From a virus: DNA of 42,861 bases. A program made the position numbers and the translations under genes. The notes under the pieces are model-generated. The model saw only the letters and a list, made by a program, of their open reading frames with translations, was not told where the DNA came from and did not search any database. Within the stretch, counting starts at the first letter, position 1. Every line of letters begins with the position of its first letter. This document shows positions 31,401-38,721 of this stretch, piece by piece. The stretch spans positions 1-42,861 of IMG/VR virus record IMGVR_UViG_3300047319_000952. One strand, given 5' to 3'.

Positions 31401-31882
31401 AGCGTCGCGTGCGTGCCATCGTCAACAGACTTGATGCGAGTCCCCTCGGGGAGGTTCGTGGCGCGAACCTGCCAACCCACCTGCAACCGCGTCGTGCCTT
31501 CGGCGGTGACGATGGTAATCTGCGCGTTGCCGTTGACAGTCGTCACCGACAGCAACAGGTCGATGGGGTCGATAGTCGTGGGCGACAGCGACGAGAGGCA
31601 GGCGTGAGACATGACGGTGTCGGTCGTCGCGACCAGTTGGTCGAACCGGCCAAGCTCGAACGACATGTGCGCGAGGCCCTTGACAGGGGAGGCGGAACCC
31701 GCCCACACGCTGCCGAGGGCCGTCGCGTTCACCGCGGTGCGGCCCGGAGCCCGCCAGATAGCCGGGTCCTTCTCGCGGTAGACACAGTCGTCCGCACGCT
31801 GGAGTTCGCCCTCACTGAGGAGCGACGGATGGCGCACGGTGACGAGACCACCATTGAGCAACTCACTCAGGGTTGTGGGCAT
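28490..31882 (-). CDS. Tail tubular/stabilisation-like structural protein, 1130 aa
   Basis: The N-terminus (LLNGGLVTVRHPSLLSEGELQRADDCVYREK) matches the start seen in many podovirus tail nozzle or packaged-DNA stabilisation-type proteins (T7 gp12/P22 gp10 analogues), where a 'GG-x-(3-10)-L..GE...N/D' strand begins a beta-propeller. The rest is beta-rich, with repeated FTATTGFP- and ITSTTLSSTS-type strands. It is longer than T7 gp12 (794 aa); residues 120-260 and about 940-1050 could be inserted beta domains. It lies directly after the adaptor, as expected for a tail tube/nozzle gene. The assignment is by pattern and synteny. Confidence 0.65.
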   Translation of the reverse strand: MPTTLSELLNGGLVTVRHPSLLSEGELQRADDCVYREKDPAIWRAPGRTAVNATALGSVWAGSASPVKGLAHMSFELGRFDQLVATTDTVMSHACLSSLSPTTIDPIDLLLSVTTVNGNAQITIVTAEGTTRLQVGWQVRATNLPEGTRIKSVDDGTHATLSQAPTSSTTLNYTFNPMQEMGGPALIAGSVTTNVFTATTGFPFLADIVGATVFLPGTTSIIVLSVSGQSGTTGHYNAITMSTGISNGAVSLFFVQGCVRTFTNSGDEIFDMSQYGGYYFTWNGKDPMQRIEWRPRKAPTTSSTLTYDDILSVRPAGLNPVVDQVTLTTIATIDGVACAWPPTLATGYYWFLHTEIFDPDSTADGEDNPLEIESAYYGKSASSKNSGEPVAVNITALTGVGVHVVFPRPINTGGDGRYATHYGLYMFGPTQDNRTFPPLGGFKRVAKIRLTTAASSGTQSKDLSDSRTVQTGYSSVSGVLGSFQQFTNPTFMAAGIAGYNSSNNADAFSGLSGSAGGPFGNLLGNFGFVTGAPWSTRTIYGIRITVRGAADAFGAAGSQAGYLYGLTAGGASKTTDDMLGVFTRTSLDAQTHGGEMETFGVGWVAADLADGTFKVRLIKSPTGSVQHLRVTGVKVEVFFTSGSINLNGQPFRIVTFRDQIGDTVNEPANGVPPTCTTGDLFQGSLVTNDLGDETAIRFSLPGAPESFPKPYVMRFNTTKRRDRVTCIRTLGPALYVGMQNGIKRVNYLPSESDTDFHEGLAHEDHASDHGIAGPLAAVKFDWPGAGTVMAYASFAGVFLTDGVAPRPLNIDLDWPNTVKLSALSTCVFRVYPREKWLVLYYCPAGATHNKNTKALVFSYAADKLKDGGRLPVTGPITVSGRSSTEVLMSGTQFLLTGHETTGIVYQEDFGTVQASGYQVHNASNSLAAAPITPVIRTRRLHPAGITHDTHLYKAYLLYSAYGTTNTAVANSTITSTTLSSTSAVFTNVVAGMRAKGSSLDEGTIVLSVAGDFKSCVLSRAANATSAGVTFTFDTGAIALSDRGLSIGETAATMHTQWGSTLKGDMLVMQLDDVRQGLELQVEKVPLTFTTDADGYRYDTATWADLGVNMRLHQFMILFDDQGPEQTRSVA

Positions 31883-31885
31883 GGA

Positions 31886-32845
31886 CTAGCTCCCCATTGT
31901 CGGCCAGAAGTCTCCGTTGCCCACGATGGGCCGGTACTGCGTGCCCTGCTCGTAAGCGGACTTCATGTAGTTGTCTTCGTCATCCTCGACTTCCTCCTCG
32001 GACTCGCCCGCCTCCTGCGTCTTCATCTTGACGCCTTCGAGGTAAGCCATCGGGTTTTCCTGCGCACGCTTCGCTTCGAGCAGAATCGCGCGGCAGTAGT
32101 CGAGGAATGGGTAGAGGAACTTGTCGTGAACATCCACGTACGTGCCGGTCTTGTTGAACGTCCGGTAGTAGCGGACGAACAGGTCATCGGCCTGCTGTGG
32201 GATGCGGTCGAACTTGATGTGCTGCGTGCCGTGGTTCTGCGTCACTTCGGCGTACGGGTTGTACTGCGTGTACGCCTCGGGCGTGCCCTGAATCGTTTGG
32301 TCCCACTGGACGCGGTCCCACTGGCGCTGCCGAATGTACTTGAGCGGTCGCTTCGAGTTCGTGAGGAAGCGCGCTGTGTAGATTTCGTGGCAGTCGTTCG
32401 GTAGGCTGTAGTCGTTGACGCCCGCGGTGATGTGGATGTTGGCGCCGAAGGTCAGCGTTGCGTTCGTATCGGTCGAACCACCGAAGGGGGCAGTAAGGAT
32501 GAAGGATGCGACTGTCCCGTCCGTATTGCGTGTGTAACTCAGAATCGTAGTGCCGGGCGCGAGTGTTGCATTCCCGGTCACTGTGACCGACTGCCCAGCG
32601 TTGACGAAGTCGAACGCCCCCGAGGTGGGGGCGTTCACGGTGGACTGACCGGAAGTCGCGGTGACACCAGTGACAACGGTCGGCATCGAGACATCCTTGA
32701 GCAGGAAGTCCCAGTTGCGCATGATTTGCCAGTCGGCGTACCCTCGGAGGAGGGCCTCACCGGCTTGGTCGATGAGCATCGGGGATTGCGCCCCGCCGAG
32801 GATACGAGAGATGTAGACCTTCGCATCGACCGTGGTAATGGACAT
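31886..32845 (-). CDS. Head-tail adaptor, T7 gp11-like (tail tubular protein A type)
   Basis: A 319-residue protein. The N-terminal helical part (AKVYISRILGGAQSPMLIDQ, YADWQIMRNWDFLLKD) and C-terminal part (FVRYYRTFNKTGTYVDV, FLYPFLDYCRAILLEAKRA) form the conserved adaptor core. A beta domain is inserted in the middle (about residues 58-135, TGVTATSGQSTVNAP...). The acidic tail GESEEEVEDDEDNYM is unusual. It would join the portal to the tail nozzle encoded next. It starts with ATG 32845, three bases after the GT4 stop. Confidence 0.7.
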   Translation of the reverse strand: MSITTVDAKVYISRILGGAQSPMLIDQAGEALLRGYADWQIMRNWDFLLKDVSMPTVVTGVTATSGQSTVNAPTSGAFDFVNAGQSVTVTGNATLAPGTTILSYTRNTDGTVASFILTAPFGGSTDTNATLTFGANIHITAGVNDYSLPNDCHEIYTARFLTNSKRPLKYIRQRQWDRVQWDQTIQGTPEAYTQYNPYAEVTQNHGTQHIKFDRIPQQADDLFVRYYRTFNKTGTYVDVHDKFLYPFLDYCRAILLEAKRAQENPMAYLEGVKMKTQEAGESEEEVEDDEDNYMKSAYEQGTQYRPIVGNGDFWPTMGS

Positions 32846-32848
32846 GTT

Positions 32849-34159
32849 CTACCTCAAGGGCTGCGCCACCTTCATGATTTCCTCGTGGGTCGCAGGCTGG
32901 ATGATGGGCTTCCCGAGGTCCCGCTTCTGCTTCGCCCGCGTCTCCGCGTAGAAGTCGAACAGGCCGGAGATGGTCTTCTCCGGCGTGCGGTTCTCGATGA
33001 CCCACTTGTGTGCAGCGGTGCCGAGGCGCTTGCGCAAGTCGGCGTCCTCGATAAGGAGGCCCAGCTTCTGCGCGAACTCCTCCGGTGTGGAGAACAACAA
33101 GCCGGTCTCGCCGTCAACGATTTCGTTGAACACTGGCCCGCGCTGCGCGAGGGTGGCCTCGGGCATGTCCTCGAAGATGGAACCCTCGTAGAACTTGATG
33201 GCGGACTTGCCAGCGTTGAACACGTTGTTGGCGAGCGGGCAGAGGTTGATGTCAGCGTTCAGGAGGCCGCGGCGCAGCTTGTACGCCGGGTACTGGTCCC
33301 ACGGGTGGAACTCGCGCATGGACGCGGGCACGACCTCGTTAATCCAGTCGAAGTATTCGCCGTAGATGACGAACGTGAACTGGTCGCGGTACTTCGCTAC
33401 GACTGCCGCGAGGGCCTCGCGCAACGGGTACCAGTCGATGAGGTGGGACATGCCGCCCTGCCAGAGGACGCGGACGCGCTTGTCGTTGCGGACGGCGCGC
33501 ACCCCGTAGTAGTGCTCAGGCGAGATGGTATTCGGGAACACGTAGACGCTCTTGCAGCCGATGACCTCGCGGATGTACTTCGCGAGCATCGGACTGGAGC
33601 AGGTGACGCCGTGCGCGGTGCGCATTACCTCGTGCCGCACCTTCATGTCGTGTAGATTGCGGGCAATGTCGAAGGTAACACCTTCGTACTTCGTGCGGCC
33701 ATCGACCCACGCGCCGAGCAGTTTGCCCTCGCCGGTCTTGAACTCCAGTCCTTCCCCCGGCTCCAACAGGTGGGCATCGGGATAACCGCGGACACCCATG
33801 TGGGCGAACGTCTGGTTGAAGGGGTGAACGAAGTCCGTGTTGTCGTCGCAGTCCCAGATGATTGCGGGCGGGTACACGTCGATGCCGGTGCCCTCGCCTT
33901 CGCGGTGGCCGGGCTTCATACGCTTGATGGTACGGAACTTGTGGAGCACGTCCTCGCCCGTGAGCGCGTAGAACTGCGCAATGTCCGAGTGGAGCATCGC
34001 GAGGTACGCTTCCTTCGCGTCTCCCTTCTGGTTGTCCTCGTACACCTGCACGAGGCCCTCCTTGGAGAGGTGCATCATCGGCACCTGAATCCGGTACCAG
34101 CCGCAAGCAGATTGCTGTTGCGAGACGTTGAGCGTGTAGCAGAAGAAGTCAGCAGCCAC
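32849..34159 (-). CDS. GT4-like glycosyltransferase (GT-B fold) inside the virion gene block
   Basis: A 436-residue protein with GT-B features. The second Rossmann half begins RVRVLWQGGMSHLIDWYPL, continues with QFTFVIYGEYF and ADINLCPLANNVFNAGKSAI, and then KFYEGS...VFNEIVDGETGLLFSTPEEFAQKL, the E-x7-E-like nucleotide-sugar site region of GT4 enzymes. The N-terminal half has CGWYRIQVPM. It is encoded between the small basic proteins and the tail adaptor, so it is probably made late with virion proteins and may glycosylate a capsid or tail protein. It could also act with the island at 3579-8202. Donor and acceptor unknown. Confidence 0.75.
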   Translation of the reverse strand: MAADFFCYTLNVSQQQSACGWYRIQVPMMHLSKEGLVQVYEDNQKGDAKEAYLAMLHSDIAQFYALTGEDVLHKFRTIKRMKPGHREGEGTGIDVYPPAIIWDCDDNTDFVHPFNQTFAHMGVRGYPDAHLLEPGEGLEFKTGEGKLLGAWVDGRTKYEGVTFDIARNLHDMKVRHEVMRTAHGVTCSSPMLAKYIREVIGCKSVYVFPNTISPEHYYGVRAVRNDKRVRVLWQGGMSHLIDWYPLREALAAVVAKYRDQFTFVIYGEYFDWINEVVPASMREFHPWDQYPAYKLRRGLLNADINLCPLANNVFNAGKSAIKFYEGSIFEDMPEATLAQRGPVFNEIVDGETGLLFSTPEEFAQKLGLLIEDADLRKRLGTAAHKWVIENRTPEKTISGLFDFYAETRAKQKRDLGKPIIQPATHEEIMKVAQPLR

Positions 34160-34171
34160 GGTAGGCTCCTT

Positions 34172-34606
34172 TCACGTCAGCTTGATTTTGCCGCGCATGT
34201 CACACGCGTAGCCACTCGCTTCGAGGAAGTCGATGATGGCGTAGAAGAACGGCTTGTACAGCTTGACACATCCGACGGTCGTGTCGTACTTGTAGAGCAG
34301 GCCGTCATCCATGAACTCACCGGTCTCCTCGTCGTAGCGAGCGAACATACCGAGGATGACCTGCCAGATTTCGTTATCGACGTTCGCGACGTGCTGGAAC
34401 GAGCGCGTCGGGTCGAAGCCATCGGCGCGGCAGTAGAGGCCGAGCGTCGAGGCGGTCTGCTTCATCGCACGAAGTTCGACGACGTTCGCGCGGGTCGTTG
34501 CGATTTTCAGGTTGGACTCTAGGAGCGTCGGCATTACGTTACCGATAACCCCTAGAGCCCCCTTGTTCTGGCTCTTGATGCGGTTACAAATCATGTCACC
34601 CGACAT
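34172..34606 (-). CDS. Hypothetical late protein
   Basis: A 144-residue protein with GGAGGG upstream of its ATG. It is alpha/beta in pattern (ALGVIGNVMPTLLESNLKI, NEIWQVILGMFARYDEE, FFYAIIDFLEASG). It has two Cys residues and no membrane segment or signal peptide. It sits between the tiny basic proteins and GT4. Not recognised. Confidence 0.65.
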   Translation of the reverse strand: MSGDMICNRIKSQNKGALGVIGNVMPTLLESNLKIATTRANVVELRAMKQTASTLGLYCRADGFDPTRSFQHVANVDNEIWQVILGMFARYDEETGEFMDDGLLYKYDTTVGCVKLYKPFFYAIIDFLEASGYACDMRGKIKLT

Positions 34607-34620
34607 CGAGCCCTCCTCTC

Positions 34621-34800
34621 TTACGCGCCTGAAACCTTCTTGAGGCGCGGGTTCTTCGCCTTGGCTGCCTTGGATGCCTTCTGTGCGGATGCGGCGATGA
34701 TGGCCTCGCCGTGCTTGAGGTCTTCGCCCTCGCCAGCCGCCGCGGACTCCGCAGCCTTGCGGAATCCGACATGCTTCGTTGGGTCACCACGCTTGGACAT
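34621..34800 (-). CDS. 59-residue basic disordered protein
   Basis: Starts MSKRGDPTKHVGFRKAAESA and ends KAKNPRLKKVSGA; about a third Ala, with many Lys. Its start codon overlaps the stop of the next gene upstream. It is one of six consecutive small, basic, probably unstructured proteins downstream of the capsid gene. No family recognised; capsid-internal or DNA-contacting roles are possible. Confidence 0.65.
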   Translation of the reverse strand: MSKRGDPTKHVGFRKAAESAAAGEGEDLKHGEAIIAASAQKASKAAKAKNPRLKKVSGA

Positions 34801-34946
34801 TACTTCTTCCCTCCCTTGCGCAGCTTCAACTTGCGGTCGGCCTTGTCCTCCGCACCACCGAGGTCGGCTTCCTTCTGCGCCGCGGGCTTGGATTCGCCCT
34901 CGGCCTTGCGCTCTTTCGCGCTCTCGATAGGGCTCTTGCGGGCCAT
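34800..34946 (-). CDS. 48-residue basic disordered protein
   Basis: Starts MARKSPIESAKERKAEGESK and ends DRKLKLRKGGKK. It is almost entirely charged and helix-prone with a Lys/Arg-rich tail. It overlaps the downstream gene start (TAATG type). Likely nucleic-acid or capsid-surface binding; no family recognised. Confidence 0.6.
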   Translation of the reverse strand: MARKSPIESAKERKAEGESKPAAQKEADLGGAEDKADRKLKLRKGGKK

Positions 34947-34947
34947 G

Positions 34948-35208
34948 TTACTTACCGTGCCGCATACCGGCACCGTCACCCGGCTTGCGGTCTTTCGCCA
35001 CATCGTTACCGCTGCGGGACTTGCCCACAGACGGATTGCCGACGCCCTGATAAATCTTGTTCTTCGGGTTCGTCGGCACGACCTTGCTCCCGGCCTGATT
35101 CTTGCCCTTGTCGGTGTTCGTGCTGTTGCCGACCGGGTTCTCGACGCCCTGATTCAGGACGACACGCCGTGCTGCTTCCTCGACGGGGTTGCCACGCTTA
35201 CCTGCCAT
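34948..35208 (-). CDS. Small basic disordered protein
   Basis: An 86-residue protein from the ATG at 35208 (MAGKRGNPVEEAARRVVLNQ), Asn/Gly/Lys-rich with repeated NP motifs (ENPVGN, VPTNPKNK, VGNPSVGKS). It shares the MxxKR-type N-terminus with its neighbours. Function unknown. Confidence 0.6.
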   Translation of the reverse strand: MAGKRGNPVEEAARRVVLNQGVENPVGNSTNTDKGKNQAGSKVVPTNPKNKIYQGVGNPSVGKSRSGNDVAKDRKPGDGAGMRHGK

Positions 35209-35209
35209 G

Positions 35210-35464
35210 TCAGTATTCCTCGTTCTTGGCACCCTTCATCGCTTTGTGAAGGGTGTCGATATGAGCCTTCGCGGCCGAAGCCTCGGGGGTCTCGCCTTTC
35301 TGCAAACCCTTCGGGAGCAGCGCCTCACCGGCACTGTGGAAGGGCTCGCGGATTTTGTCGCCGAGAGCGTAGAGCGCATCGTGCATCTCGGACAGTTTCT
35401 TCTCGTGTGGGCTCTGCATCGGCATCCCGATGCGGGCTGTGCCCGGTGCCTTGCGCTTCGCCAT
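35210..35464 (-). CDS. Small basic protein with helical middle
   Basis: An 84-residue protein starting MAKRKAPGTARIGMPM, with a helical segment (EKKLSEMHDALYALGDKIRE) and a basic tail. It is one base from the downstream gene. It belongs to the run of tiny proteins after the capsid gene. No family recognised. Confidence 0.65.
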   Translation of the reverse strand: MAKRKAPGTARIGMPMQSPHEKKLSEMHDALYALGDKIREPFHSAGEALLPKGLQKGETPEASAAKAHIDTLHKAMKGAKNEEY

Positions 35465-35473
35465 GTGGACTCC

Positions 35474-35740
35474 TTACTGCTTGCCGGGCTGGTCCGGTTG
35501 CGTATTCGTCACCGGCTTCGGCGTATGCTTCGTGCCGAAGTGCGTGTTGAGGAAGTCGCCGACGTTGGACGCAACCTGCTTGGCGCCACGAACCATCGCG
35601 TCGAGGGGCGTGTCCTTGTCGAACTCGGGGTGCGAGCCGGGGGCAATCATGCCGTAACCAGTCTCGCGGTCGTTCGCGACGCCCATGTACGGGCTCTGCC
35701 GTGGGGGCTGGACGGTCGGATTCTTGCGCGGGGTGCCCAT
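35474..35740 (-). CDS. Small hypothetical virion-block protein
   Basis: An 88-residue protein from the ATG at 35740 (MGTPRKNPTVQPPRQSPYMG), Pro/Asn-rich, with DKDTPLDAMVRGAKQVA as the only likely helix. The start overlaps the upstream stop (TAATG). A longer frame runs further upstream but that part reads as the shadow of the neighbouring gene. Confidence 0.6.
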   Translation of the reverse strand: MGTPRKNPTVQPPRQSPYMGVANDRETGYGMIAPGSHPEFDKDTPLDAMVRGAKQVASNVGDFLNTHFGTKHTPKPVTNTQPDQPGKQ

Positions 35741-36054
35741 TACGGCGCTCCCACCTTGCCGGGAGCATCCGGGTTGTTCGCCATGCCGACGCCAACGCGG
35801 TTGCGCTGGTCCTTGCCGGATGCGAAGTCGATGGAGTCCGCAATCTTCGGGTTGTCCCCGTTGCAATCGCGGCTGTAGCCCTTGTACGTGTCGGGGTTGC
35901 CCACGGCGCCGGGAGTTGCCTCACTGGCCGCCTCGCGCTCGCCGAGCAACTTCATATCGACACCGATGGGATTCGGCAGGTTGTCTACCCCTCCCACGGG
36001 ACCCGGGTCGGGCGCAACCTTGCTCACCCACTTGGGCGGCATTCTCTTGCTCAT
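35740..36054 (-). CDS. Small hypothetical virion-block protein
   Basis: A 104-residue protein from the ATG at 36054 (MSKRMPPKWVSKVAPDPGPV), preceded by AGAGGA. It is Gly/Asn/Asp-rich with little predicted structure and includes VDNLPNPIGVDMKLLGERE and YKGYSRDCNGD. It is the first gene after the capsid-gene hairpin. The next in-frame upstream start would lie in the hairpin region and is less likely. Confidence 0.6.
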   Translation of the reverse strand: MSKRMPPKWVSKVAPDPGPVGGVDNLPNPIGVDMKLLGEREAASEATPGAVGNPDTYKGYSRDCNGDNPKIADSIDFASGKDQRNRVGVGMANNPDAPGKVGAP

Positions 36055-36096
36055 GTGTCCTCTTGCGCCCTCGGGCGCGTAAGTTGGGGAAGTGAA

Positions 36097-36122
36097 GGGG
36101 ACGGAGCCGAAGCCCCGCCCCC
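36097..36122 (-). terminator. UUCG hairpin after the major capsid gene
   Basis: On - strand RNA an 11-bp stem with two G-U pairs is capped by UUCG (loop bases 36108-36111). On + strand RNA the same two positions would be A-C mismatches, so the structure is built for leftward transcripts. A second short hairpin GCGCC/GGCGC lies at 36065-36078. No long U tract follows, so it is probably a partial terminator or 3'-end stabiliser that sets capsid mRNA above downstream genes. The 95-base gap 36055-36149 holds nothing else obvious. Confidence 0.55.
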
Positions 36123-36149
36123 ACCCACTCATTCAAGCAGCAGCGACTA

Positions 36150-37193
36150 CTACGTCACCGCCGACTTGTTGTTGACGCTCAGGATGCGGCCGTTCGCCTT
36201 CTCGGCCAGCACCTCCAGCGTGCACTCACCAACCACGTAACCGGCAACCGAGTCTCCACGCTTGCCAATCAACTCGTGATGCACGGGGCGGAGCCACGCG
36301 ATACGGTTGATGGCGCGCGACAGGAAGAACATCTGCCCGCCAGTAGCGGTCGCCGAAGCGGTCGCCGTGGTGATGTTGGTGCTCTCCGGCACCCAGCGGT
36401 CCAGCACAATCTGAATCAGACCGAAGTCCGAGTCATAGAAGTCGATTGCGCCGACCAGCTTCTTGTCCACAGCCGCGATGTTGCGCGCGTGCGGAGTACC
36501 CGCAGCCGCACCCGGGACCGTGAACGCGGAGACCTGACGCTTCACCTTCGGCGACACGTACACCTGCTCCGGGTTACCACCCTGCGAGTAGATGCTGTTC
36601 AGCATGTCGTTGAAGTCGCCCACGGCAACCTGCCCGTCGTGGGTCGCGTCGCCAAGCGTGCCGCCGTTGGTACCGGCAAGCGACGTATTGGTCGCGATGA
36701 AGGACTGGAGACCGCGCATGATGCGGCCGACACCGGAGGTGCCCGTCGCAGTCGTGAGGTTACCGAAGCAGAGACGCTCCAGCTTGACGGCCAGTTCCTT
36801 ACCGGCCTTCTGAACCTCGTACGCGTACTGGTCCGCGAAACCAGCGTTGTCAACTGCACGCACCGACTCCGACAGACCGATGTCCTTGCGGAGAATCATC
36901 GTCACGTTGAACACGCGCGTCGGGGTCGTGGTCGTATCGAGCGACCAGTCGGCACCTTCCACAGCACCCGTCAGGGCGTTGGGCTCAGAGCCGATTGCGG
37001 CGAGGGAATCCTGCAACCACTGGTGATAGATGTGGCGGCAGCCAACCTTCGGAGCCTGCGACACGAAGGGCGTGTCATAGGGCGAAATGTTGGTAATCTG
37101 CTCCAGAAGGTCTTCCTTCGCAAAGCCGCCGTCGAACTTGGCGCCTGTGTCGAAGTTGTACGCTCCGAAGTTGAATGTGGCGCTACCCGGCAT
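36150..37193 (-). CDS. Major capsid protein, SU10-like (DUF5309 type)
   Basis: A 347-residue protein with the HK97-fold SU10/DUF5309 pattern: LLEQITNISPYDTPFVSQAPKV near the N-terminus, FNVTMILRKDIGLSESVRAV with the conserved AYEVQKAGKELAVKLE helix, VGRIMRGLQSFIATNTS, QVYVSPKVKRQVSAF, and a DFGLIQIVLDRW strand. It has no long N-terminal delta domain; a separate scaffold gene lies just upstream. AGAGGA precedes the ATG. It would form the icosahedral shell; the co-chaperonin at 2700-3170 may assist its folding. Confidence 0.9.
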   Translation of the reverse strand: MPGSATFNFGAYNFDTGAKFDGGFAKEDLLEQITNISPYDTPFVSQAPKVGCRHIYHQWLQDSLAAIGSEPNALTGAVEGADWSLDTTTTPTRVFNVTMILRKDIGLSESVRAVDNAGFADQYAYEVQKAGKELAVKLERLCFGNLTTATGTSGVGRIMRGLQSFIATNTSLAGTNGGTLGDATHDGQVAVGDFNDMLNSIYSQGGNPEQVYVSPKVKRQVSAFTVPGAAAGTPHARNIAAVDKKLVGAIDFYDSDFGLIQIVLDRWVPESTNITTATASATATGGQMFFLSRAINRIAWLRPVHHELIGKRGDSVAGYVVGECTLEVLAEKANGRILSVNNKSAVT

Positions 37194-37239
37194 GGGGGCG
37201 TCCTCTCAAGTTGTACTACGTGGGAACAACCGCTCCTTT

Positions 37240-38475
37240 CTAGCCCTGTGGGCCGAAAAGTTCGGGGGGAAGGAAGCGAGTGATGGTCGCACGCCTCCAC
37301 GCCTCTGCGGACCGCGAGCCCGGGGTTTCACCCTCGCGCCTCATGGCCGCCGCGAGACCGTTGATTTCGTCCTGTGAAGGACCGGTCACGCCGGGCGTTT
37401 CGACTGCACTTGCACCACCTGCGGAGCCGTGGACGATGCCCGCGTCTTTCAACGCGGCGTCGCGCGCCTCCTTACGGACCTGCTCACGGGCCTCAAGCTC
37501 GACTTCCTGTTTGATGGCCTCCGCACGATTGGCAACCGGGAGGTTGCCTCGCGTCTTGTCGAACTCTATCCAAGCCAGTTCGGCAGCCCGCTTTTCGCGC
37601 CCCTGCGCGACGAGAGCCTCAACGGCATCTCTGAGCAGCGGGTTCGACCTGACATGCAGGCCGACCTCGTCTGAGAAGGTAACGGAGTCCGGGTACGCAG
37701 TTTTCATGTACTCGTTCACCGCCAACCACTTCTCATTCTCAACCTCGGTGGTGTGCTGCGCCATCCGACGGTCGTCTTCCGCAGCGACACGTGCCTCCAC
37801 CCTAGCCGCTTCACGAACAAGCTGGGCGTATTCACGTGCACTCTCCACGTCGAGAACACCGTTCTCGCTTGCCTTCGACAGCACCTTGTCAAGGCGAGCC
37901 TGCACCTCGTTCAACTCCGCTCGTGACGCGGGAACGAAGGGCTTGGCCGTGACCGCAGCAGGGGCCGCTGCGGGCGGTGAGGCGGGGGCTGCCGTACGGA
38001 GCGCCTTGAGGTCAGCTTCCGCTGACTCCGCGCGCCCGAGGGCGTCCTTCGCCATTTGTGCGAGATGGCCCGCACCTTTCAGCGCCGCTTCCACGTCCTT
38101 GTACTTGCCCATGATGAGACCATTCGCGTCCCGGAGGGACTCGAACAGGGCAGCCACATTCTGTGAAGCAGGCTGGGATGCGTCCGTCTTGGCCGGGGCG
38201 GGCTGTGCGACTGGTTCCTGCTTCGCGGGTTGTCCGCTCTGCGGGGCCGGTGTCACGACGGCTGCCGGGGCCGGTGCTCCTTCCACCGGTGCGGGTTGTC
38301 CGCCAGTGGAAGCATTGTGCGCCGCAATCGCTGCGGCAAGTTGCTGGGGTGTGGGCGGCTGACTGTGTGTCCAGCCGATAGCTGACATCGGCGCCACGAC
38401 TTCTGGAACCACAATCAACTGAGCGATTTTCTTCGTCAGTTCGATTTCCGCCTTGCTGTTACCAAGCATCGCCAT
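37240..38475 (-). CDS. Scaffolding protein
   Basis: A 411-residue protein with Ala/Pro-rich low-complexity sequence (residues 50-105), a long charged coiled-coil-type middle (ALGRAESAEADLKALRT, REYAQLVREAARVEARVAAE) and a small C-terminal domain (RREGETPGSRSAEAWRRATI) that probably binds the capsid protein. Position directly before the major capsid gene and this architecture are typical of phage scaffolds. AAGGAG precedes the ATG at 38475. Confidence 0.75.
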   Translation of the reverse strand: MAMLGNSKAEIELTKKIAQLIVVPEVVAPMSAIGWTHSQPPTPQQLAAAIAAHNASTGGQPAPVEGAPAPAAVVTPAPQSGQPAKQEPVAQPAPAKTDASQPASQNVAALFESLRDANGLIMGKYKDVEAALKGAGHLAQMAKDALGRAESAEADLKALRTAAPASPPAAAPAAVTAKPFVPASRAELNEVQARLDKVLSKASENGVLDVESAREYAQLVREAARVEARVAAEDDRRMAQHTTEVENEKWLAVNEYMKTAYPDSVTFSDEVGLHVRSNPLLRDAVEALVAQGREKRAAELAWIEFDKTRGNLPVANRAEAIKQEVELEAREQVRKEARDAALKDAGIVHGSAGGASAVETPGVTGPSQDEINGLAAAMRREGETPGSRSAEAWRRATITRFLPPELFGPQG

Positions 38476-38511
38476 TGTGTCGCTCCTTCGGAGGTCGTCT
38501 CCTAGTGAGTG

Positions 38512-38721
38512 CTACTTGCGTTTGCGAGTACCAGCGAGCGGATTCTTCCGCTCACCACCCGAAACGTATTCGCCACCATGTTCGGCTTCGTTCTCACGCT
38601 CCGAGAACATGATAGCTTCGGCTTGCTTTTGTCCTTTCTTGGTCTTGGGAACTGGTTTCCCCGAACCACCGGACTTCAACTCGCCGGTCTTCCATTTGTG
38701 CATCACTTCGCTCGAAGGCAT
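38512..38721 (-). CDS. Small basic virion-block protein, DUF6496-like
   Basis: A 69-residue protein (MPSSEVMHKWKTGELKSG...), Lys/Gly-rich, with the HKWKTGELKSG and KTKKGQKQAEAIMFSE segments seen in small phage proteins of the DUF6496 type. Its ATG overlaps the stop of the 136-residue gene. The role of this family is unknown. Confidence 0.65.
   Translation of the reverse strand: MPSSEVMHKWKTGELKSGGSGKPVPKTKKGQKQAEAIMFSERENEAEHGGEYVSGGERKNPLAGTRKRK

Noticed and set aside
37280-38362. 360-residue open frame on the + strand opposite the scaffold gene
   Set aside because: Ser/Ala-rich antisense shadow with no supporting start site; the opposite-strand scaffold has a good ribosome-binding site and context.
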